A stretch of DNA of 11,553 nt from assembly GCA_900547615.1 (NCBI GenBank), contig URHH01000074.1, positions 1 through 11,553 of the forward strand, given 5' to 3'. This DNA is from an uncultured Blautia sp. GTDB lineage: Bacteria > Bacillota > Clostridia > Lachnospirales > Lachnospiraceae. This document shows positions 7,020-11,553 of the stretch, piece after piece. A program made the translations under genes and the position numbers. Numbering within the stretch: position 1 is the stretch's first letter; each line of letters opens with the position of its first letter. The notes below the pieces were generated by a model. It was not told where the DNA came from. It worked only from the letters and a program-made list of their open reading frames with translations, and did not search any database.

Positions 7020-7062
7020 TCTTTCTTAATTTAAAATAACATCTTATAAAAACCTCTTGTAC

Positions 7063-7110
7063 AAAAAGCCCTCCGGTATATTTTAATAAAAATATACCGA
7101 GTGGCTTTTT
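7063..7110. terminator. Bidirectional rho-independent terminator
   Basis: A long hairpin has arms 7063-7084 and 7089-7110. An outer 8-bp block (AAAAAGCC/GGCTTTTT) and an inner 11-bp block (CGGTATATTTT) are separated by a 3-nt internal mismatch, with a 4-nt loop. T runs follow on both strands, so it can end the mttB-like transcript (plus) and the rsmH transcript (minus). It fills most of the 98-bp gap between the convergent genes. Confidence -1.
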
Positions 7111-7117
7111 TATATTC

Positions 7118-8161
7118 TCAGGCTTTCACCGCCCACCGCATTTTCGTAGATCGGGCACGACTGTTTCTCGCACACTCTTCCGCAGATGGTCGGATCACAT
7201 CTTTACAGATTTCACTGTATTCTCCTTCTTTATAAAGATTCTTAAAGGATTTTTTTACCAGTCTGTCTTCTCCGGAATGGAAAGTAAGAATCGCCACTCT
7301 TCCGCCCGGTGCAAGGACTGTTGGAAGTTTTTCCAGAAATTCATACAGAACTTCAAACTCACTGTTTACGTCAATACGAAGCGCCTGGAAGGTTCTCTGG
7401 CATGATTTTTTCACTGCTTCTTTTCTCTCTTCCTTTGGAATAAAGGACAGCGCCTCTTCAATCACCTTCTGCAGTTGAGTCGTTGTCTCAATTTCTCCGC
7501 CCTTTTTCAGTGTTTTCAAGATTTTTCCTGCAATTTGTTCCGCATAAGGCTCGTCTGCATTTTCTATAAGCATTCCTGTAAGCTCCTCAAAATCCACCTC
7601 TTTTAAGCGCTGCGCTGCGCTTGTTCCCTTCAGCGGATTCATGCGAAGGTCAAGAGGTCCTTCTATTTTATAGGAAAACCCTCTGTCCGGATTGTCAATC
7701 TGCATGGAGGAAACCCCTAAATCAGCCAGAATAAAATCAAATTTACCTGCTTCCTCCGCCACCTTATCAATATCCTTAAAATTCATAAGCTTCACAGTTA
7801 AAATTTCCGGTCCGAACCCCTGCTTCAAAAGACGCTCCTTTGTCTTTTCTGATTCAATAGGGTCTACATCAAGAGCATAAAGATGTCCCTCTCCATTCAG
7901 ACATTTCAGCATCTCCTTTGTATGTCCTCCATATCCAAGAGTTGCATCAAGCCCTTTCTGTCCCGGCTGGATCTGAAGGAAATCAAGAATTTCCTTCACA
8001 CAGATAGAGATGTGCATTCCTGCAGGTGTACTTCCTTTGCTGATTACCTTTGAAATGGTATCCGCATATTTCTCCGGCTGTAATTCTTTATATTTCTCTT
8101 TATAATTTCTGGGATGCGTACCAGAATAACGCACCCGTCTTTTATGCTGTTTTTCTTCCAT
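7118..8161 (-). CDS. rsmH: RsmH-type 16S rRNA (cytosine-N4) methyltransferase, long form
   Basis: This is an S-adenosylmethionine-dependent enzyme that methylates N4 of C1402 in the decoding centre of 16S rRNA. It has 347 residues, against about 310 for typical RsmH. SAM motif I is DATLGYGGH (72-80), followed by ALDVDP (96-101), DLGVSSMQ (147-154), RGFSYKIEGPLDLRMN, FQALRIDVN, TFHSGEDR (usually SFHSLEDR) and the C-terminal NSRARSTKMRWAVK. The catalytic core therefore starts about 38 residues later than usual; the basic N-terminal extension (KRRVRYSGTHPRNYKEKYKE) is not part of the standard fold. The start at 8161 has GGAAGGAG 8 bp upstream. It lies downstream of atpC on the same strand rather than beside mraZ/ftsL, so it may be a second RsmH copy in this genome (inference). 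Gene family is sure; exact target of this variant less so. Confidence -1.
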   Translation of the reverse strand: MEEKQHKRRVRYSGTHPRNYKEKYKELQPEKYADTISKVISKGSTPAGMHISICVKEILDFLQIQPGQKGLDATLGYGGHTKEMLKCLNGEGHLYALDVDPIESEKTKERLLKQGFGPEILTVKLMNFKDIDKVAEEAGKFDFILADLGVSSMQIDNPDRGFSYKIEGPLDLRMNPLKGTSAAQRLKEVDFEELTGMLIENADEPYAEQIAGKILKTLKKGGEIETTTQLQKVIEEALSFIPKEERKEAVKKSCQRTFQALRIDVNSEFEVLYEFLEKLPTVLAPGGRVAILTFHSGEDRLVKKSFKNLYKEGEYSEICKDVIRPSAEECARNSRARSTKMRWAVKA

Positions 8162-8200
8162 TTATGTAACTCCTTCCGATTTATTTTCTTAAACAACAAA

Positions 8201-8235
8201 AGGCTGCACACTAAATCACGCTCAATGCACAGCCT
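8201..8235 (-). terminator. Probable weak terminator after atpC
   Basis: The minus-strand transcript can fold AGGCTG (8230-8235 strand complement) with CAGCCT (8201-8206) plus two inner base pairs after a 2-nt mismatch, with a loop of about 15 nt. The tail is CCTTTTGTTGTTT. The stem is short and the T run interrupted, so read-through into rsmH is plausible. No separate rsmH promoter is obvious in 8162-8258. Confidence -1.
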
Positions 8236-8258
8236 ATATGTTTTATTTCTATTCTCTT

Positions 8259-8660
8259 TTACTGCTTTACACCTAAACGGACAAGCGCTCTCTGAAGCTT
8301 CGCCTCCGCAATTTTGTACTCACGGTCTGTAAGTCCGCCTTTTGCAAGAAGACTCTCTGCGTTTTTCTTCGCTGCTTCTGCCCTCTCTTTGTCAATGTCC
8401 TCTTTCCACTCCCAGGTGGTTGCAAGGACGCGACAGGTTCCATCCATAACAGAGAGCATTCCGCCGATGCAGGCTGCCTCTTTTCTGCTGCCGTCTTCCA
8501 GGATCACATGAGCTTCCCCCATACCAAGAGCAGTACAGAAATTGCAGTGCCCTGCAAGGATTGCCAGATCTCCTGTCATTGCGCGGCACATCACGCGCTC
8601 CACGTTGTCTTCAAAAAGAAGCCCGTCCGGTGTTCCGATCCGTAACGGAAATGTCTTCAT
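8259..8660 (-). CDS. atpC: F1 ATP synthase epsilon subunit
   Basis: This 133-residue subunit is part of the central stalk of F1F0 ATP synthase and regulates ATP hydrolysis. The N-terminal beta sandwich (about 1-85) begins FPLRIGTPDGLLFEDNVE, and GDLAILAGH matches the family's GxxxiLxgH region. The C-terminal helical hairpin (about 88-131, KERAEAAKKNAESLL to AKLQRALVRL) completes the standard fold. The start has AAGGAGG 6 bp upstream, and the gene is 12 bp after atpD. It is the last gene of the atp operon, as usual. Confidence -1.
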   Translation of the reverse strand: MKTFPLRIGTPDGLLFEDNVERVMCRAMTGDLAILAGHCNFCTALGMGEAHVILEDGSRKEAACIGGMLSVMDGTCRVLATTWEWKEDIDKERAEAAKKNAESLLAKGGLTDREYKIAEAKLQRALVRLGVKQ

Positions 8661-8672
8661 AGACAGCCTCCT

Positions 8673-10067
8673 TTACTGCTTCTTCGCTTTTTCAAACACT
8701 TCATCAATCGTTCCTGAAAACAGGAAGCAGCTCTCCGGAAGATCGTCGCATTCTCCGTCCAGGATCATCTTAAATCCGCGGATTGTCTCTTTCAGCGGAA
8801 CATACTGTCCCGGCATACCAGTAAACTGCTCTGCAACAGAAAAGCTCTGTGACAGGAAACGCTGCACCTTACGGGCACGGTTTACAGTAAGCTTATCCTC
8901 CTCAGACAGCTCGTCCATACCCATGATGGCGATGATGTCCTGAAGCTCTTTATATCTCTGCAGCACTCTCTGAACAGAACGTGCTACCTCATAATGCTCT
9001 TTTCCGACAACTTCCGGCGCAAGAATACGGCTGGAAGAATCCAGCGGGTCTACTGCCGGATAAATACCCTGACTGGAAATCTCACGGGAAAGTACCGTGG
9101 TAGCGTCCAGATGAGTAAATGTTGTTGCAGGAGCCGGGTCTGTCAGGTCGTCTGCAGGCACGTAAACTGCCTGTACCGATGTGATAGAACCTTTTCTTGT
9201 AGAAGTAATTCGCTCCTGAAGGGCTCCCATCTCTGTTGCAAGAGTCGGCTGGTATCCTACTGCGGACGGCATACGTCCAAGAAGTGCGGAAACCTCAGAA
9301 CCTGCCTGTGTAAAACGGAAAATATTATCAATAAATAAAAGCACGTCCTGATTTTTCACATCACGGAAATACTCCGCCATAGTAAGACCGGAAAGTCCAA
9401 CTCGCATACGCGCTCCCGGCGGCTCGTTCATCTGTCCGTAAACAAGGGCAGTTTTATCGATAACACCGCTTTCCTGCATCTCGTTATAAAGGTCGTTTCC
9501 CTCTCGTGTACGCTCTCCTACGCCTGTGAAAACAGAAAGACCTCCGTGGGCAGTTGCCACATTATGGATAAGCTCCATAATAAGAACGGTTTTTCCTACT
9601 CCGGCGCCTCCGAACAGACCGATTTTTCCGCCTTTTGCATAAGGGCAGATAAGGTCTACGACCTTGATTCCTGTCTCCAGGATCTCTGTAGCAGGAGTCT
9701 GTTCCTCATAGGAAGGAGCCGGACGGTGGATCGCCCATCTCTCCTCTGTCTCAGGCGCCGGCTTATTATCTACCGGGTCGCCCAGAAGATTAAATACTCT
9801 TCCCAGACATTCCTCGCCTACAGGAACGGTGATCGGACCGCCTGTATCAACTGCTTTTACGCCGCGCACAAGTCCGTCTGTGGAATTCATGGCAATACAG
9901 CGCACTGTGTTGTCCCCGGTCTGCTGGGCAACCTCAGCGATCAGCTTTTCGCCCTGATTATCAATTTCTATGGCATTTAAAAGAGCAGGCAGCTCATCAT
10001 GTGCAAACCGAATATCCAGGACAGGACCGATGACCTGCACTACCTCGCCAATGTGTTTTTCGCTCAT
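8673..10067 (-). CDS. atpD: F1 ATP synthase beta subunit
   Basis: This is the catalytic subunit of F1, 464 residues from the chosen start. Walker A is GGAGVGKT (153-160), GERTREGNDLY (184-194) holds the catalytic glutamate, Walker B lies in DVLLFIDNIFRF (241-252), and the DELSEED loop that contacts gamma is at 385-391. The start at 10067 gives MSEKHIGEVVQVIGPVLDIRF, which aligns with normal AtpD N-termini, and AAGGAG (10078-10083) precedes it by 10 nt. A second in-frame ATG at 10109 would add 14 residues (MAAYADIIIRRFNK); it has AAGGAG only about 2 nt away, too close for good initiation. Ion specificity (H+ or Na+) cannot be read from this subunit. Confidence -1.
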   Translation of the reverse strand: MSEKHIGEVVQVIGPVLDIRFAHDELPALLNAIEIDNQGEKLIAEVAQQTGDNTVRCIAMNSTDGLVRGVKAVDTGGPITVPVGEECLGRVFNLLGDPVDNKPAPETEERWAIHRPAPSYEEQTPATEILETGIKVVDLICPYAKGGKIGLFGGAGVGKTVLIMELIHNVATAHGGLSVFTGVGERTREGNDLYNEMQESGVIDKTALVYGQMNEPPGARMRVGLSGLTMAEYFRDVKNQDVLLFIDNIFRFTQAGSEVSALLGRMPSAVGYQPTLATEMGALQERITSTRKGSITSVQAVYVPADDLTDPAPATTFTHLDATTVLSREISSQGIYPAVDPLDSSSRILAPEVVGKEHYEVARSVQRVLQRYKELQDIIAIMGMDELSEEDKLTVNRARKVQRFLSQSFSVAEQFTGMPGQYVPLKETIRGFKMILDGECDDLPESCFLFSGTIDEVFEKAKKQ

Positions 10068-10115
10068 TTTGTTGAATCTCCTTATGATGATGTCTGCATA
10101 AGCAGCCATGTCTCC

Positions 10116-10973
10116 TTAGATGCCTTCCGCACCTCCAACAATCTCTGTGATTTCCTGCGTTATGCTTGCCTGACGCGCACGGTTATAATACAGATTCAGC
10201 TTGTCGATCATTTCCTCTGCATTTCCCGTGGCAGCTTCCATTGCCGTGCGCCTTGCAGCCAGCTCACTTGCCACACTGTCGCAGACGCCGCCGTAGATCA
10301 GCCCTGCCAGATACTCCGGCACAATGGCGTCAAATACTTCCACTGCATCTGGTTCATATAAAATCAGGTTTTCGATTTTTCCTCTTTTCTCCTGCACCGT
10401 AAGATCCGTAAGAGGAAGCATGGACATTACGGACGGAACCTGGGAAAGCATGGAGACAAAGCCTGTGTAGCACAGTTCAATATGACCGTATTTTCCTGCC
10501 CGGAATTCCCGGCAGAGAAGATTTGCCATCTCAAAACAGTCCGCAACAGAAATCTCTGCAATTTCTCCAAACGCCTCTGTGATGCACTCCACACCTTTCC
10601 GGCGGAAATATTCCACAGATTTTTTCCCCACAGGAAGAACAACGTAATCTTTCCCTTCTGCGTCTGCTTCCAGACATTTAAAAAGATTGGCGTTATATCC
10701 CCCTGCAAGTCCCCTGTCTCCTGCAATGACTACATAGCAGCTTTTCGGGTTTGCAGACTCCCTGGCATATGCCGAGGAAAAATCTATATTTCCATTTGCA
10801 ATATCCTGAAGCGTCTCATGAAGCTCCCGGAAATAAGGCCTGCAGATGTCTGCCCGCTCTTTTGCCTTACGCAGCTTGGAGGATGCTACAAGTTCCATCG
10901 CCTTGGTAATCTGCATAGTGCTCTGCACGCTTTTTATACGCAGTTTTACCGCCTTCATGTTATTTGCAGCCAT
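10116..10973 (-). CDS. atpG: F1 ATP synthase gamma subunit
   Basis: This 285-residue rotor shaft turns inside the alpha3-beta3 ring. The N-terminal helix contains the conserved VKLRIKSVQSTMQITKAMELVA stretch's features (IKSVQ, ITKAMELVASSKLRKA). GDRGLAGGYN lies near residue 85. The C-terminal helix ends YYNRARQASITQEITEIVGGA, with the conserved NRARQAxITxEixEIvxGA signature. AGGAGG lies 7 bp before the start. It follows atpA by 20 bp, and its stop codon overlaps the ribosome binding region of atpD, so the genes are co-transcribed. Confidence -1.
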   Translation of the reverse strand: MAANNMKAVKLRIKSVQSTMQITKAMELVASSKLRKAKERADICRPYFRELHETLQDIANGNIDFSSAYARESANPKSCYVVIAGDRGLAGGYNANLFKCLEADAEGKDYVVLPVGKKSVEYFRRKGVECITEAFGEIAEISVADCFEMANLLCREFRAGKYGHIELCYTGFVSMLSQVPSVMSMLPLTDLTVQEKRGKIENLILYEPDAVEVFDAIVPEYLAGLIYGGVCDSVASELAARRTAMEAATGNAEEMIDKLNLYYNRARQASITQEITEIVGGAEGI

Positions 10974-10993
10974 GACCTGTCCTCCTAATCACT

Positions 10994-11553
10994 TTATTTC
11001 TCAGGCTTTGTATCCAGAAATTTATCTGTATATTCGCCCAGCACTTTTTTCAGTCTCTCTTCCGTCTCTGCTTCCAGTTTTCCTGTGGAACGGATTTCCT
11101 GCATTACGGAAGCGCCTTCCGCGTCTGTATCAAGGAAGGTATAAAGACCGGATTCATAGCTTCTTACGTCCTCCGTTTCCACTCTGGAAAGGATTCCCTT
11201 TGTGACAGCATAGAGGATAGCTACCTGCTTCTCAACAGCAACCGGAGCATTCTGGTTCTGTTTTAAAACTTCCACAATTCTTGCCCCCTGTTCCAGACGC
11301 GCCTTTGTATCCGCGTCCAGATCAGAACCGAACTGCGCGAAGCTCTGCAGCTCTCTGTACTGGGAATAAATAAGCTTCAATGTTCCGGCAACCTTTTTCA
11401 TCGCCTTAATCTGCGCGTTTCCACCTACTCGCGATACGGAAATACCCGGGTTTACAGCCGGCATAACGCCGGAGTGGAAAAGCTCTGTCTCCAGGAAAAT
11501 CTGACCGTCTGTGATGGAAATTACGTTTGTCGGGATATAGGCAGAAACGTCTC
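10994..11553 (-). CDS. atpA: F1 ATP synthase alpha subunit (5' part missing)
   Basis: The reading frame is open from the window's right edge to the stop at 10994-10996, giving the C-terminal 185 or so residues. The first visible residues (DVSAYIPTNVISITDGQIFL) are the classic AtpA catalytic-interface segment, followed by PAVNPGISVSRVGG with the conserved arginine that reaches into the beta active site. The rest is the C-terminal helical domain, including RELQSFAQFGSDLD. Alpha binds nucleotide at non-catalytic sites and forms the hexamer with beta. It stands first of the visible atp genes, in the standard A-G-D-C order. Confidence -1.
   Translation of the reverse strand, partial: DVSAYIPTNVISITDGQIFLETELFHSGVMPAVNPGISVSRVGGNAQIKAMKKVAGTLKLIYSQYRELQSFAQFGSDLDADTKARLEQGARIVEVLKQNQNAPVAVEKQVAILYAVTKGILSRVETEDVRSYESGLYTFLDTDAEGASVMQEIRSTGKLEAETEERLKKVLGEYTDKFLDTKPEK

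Noticed and set aside
9995..10002. TCATGTGC inside atpD resembling part of the operator
   Set aside because: Only the first 8 bases match, it is within a conserved coding region, and no promoter is there.
9546..10361. Plus-strand open frames opposite atpD and atpG
   Set aside because: They are antisense shadows of highly conserved ATP synthase genes with no family resemblance.

Overview
The window looks like chromosome from a Gram-positive anaerobe of the Clostridia, most probably a gut Lachnospiraceae member. I infer this from the low-to-moderate GC, strong AGGAGG-type ribosome binding sites, the style of the F1 ATP synthase proteins, and a non-pyrrolysine MttB-family methyltransferase together with a split ThrE-type exporter. 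No species can be named from sequence alone.

Layout. Positions 1-4596 (minus strand) hold a compact five-gene run read right to left: an M24 metallohydrolase (PepQ-like), an MFS transporter, the two halves of a split ThrE-type exporter, and a serine-dehydratase-like enzyme cut by the window edge. Gaps are 53, -14, 12 and 9 bp, so this is very likely one transcript. It starts from a clear promoter (TTGACA, 17 bp, TATATA) near 4654-4682. Positions 4791-5357 (minus) encode an XRE-cupin regulator with its own strong terminator, so it is transcribed separately from the five genes. Positions 5589-7019 (plus) encode a stand-alone MttB/COG5598-family methyltransferase, divergent from the regulator. 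A two-way terminator at 7063-7110 closes this part. Positions 7118-8161 (minus) encode a long RsmH-type 16S rRNA methyltransferase, and 8259-11553 (minus) carry the end of the ATP synthase operon in the order atpA (partial), atpG, atpD, atpC.

The most interesting signal is a 12-bp sequence, TCACGCACATGA, present exactly twice. One copy lies just downstream of the -10 box of the five-gene operon (4631-4642) and one just downstream of the -10 box of the mttB-like gene (5548-5559). It is an imperfect palindrome (TCAYGYRCRTGA), so it is a good candidate operator for the XRE-cupin protein encoded between them. It would tie importer, hydrolase, methyltransferase, exporter and lyase into one regulon.

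My inference is an inducible system for taking up and breaking down a methylated or peptide-linked amino compound. The MFS protein would import it, the M24 enzyme and/or MttB homologue would process it, and the serine-dehydratase-like enzyme and ThrE-type exporter would handle a hydroxyamino-acid product. The substrate is unknown. No corrinoid protein or second methyltransferase is present in the window. The serine-dehydratase-like protein also departs from the usual family motifs. The right third (rsmH and atp genes) is ordinary housekeeping DNA, except that this RsmH has an N-terminal extension and sits outside the usual division/cell-wall cluster.
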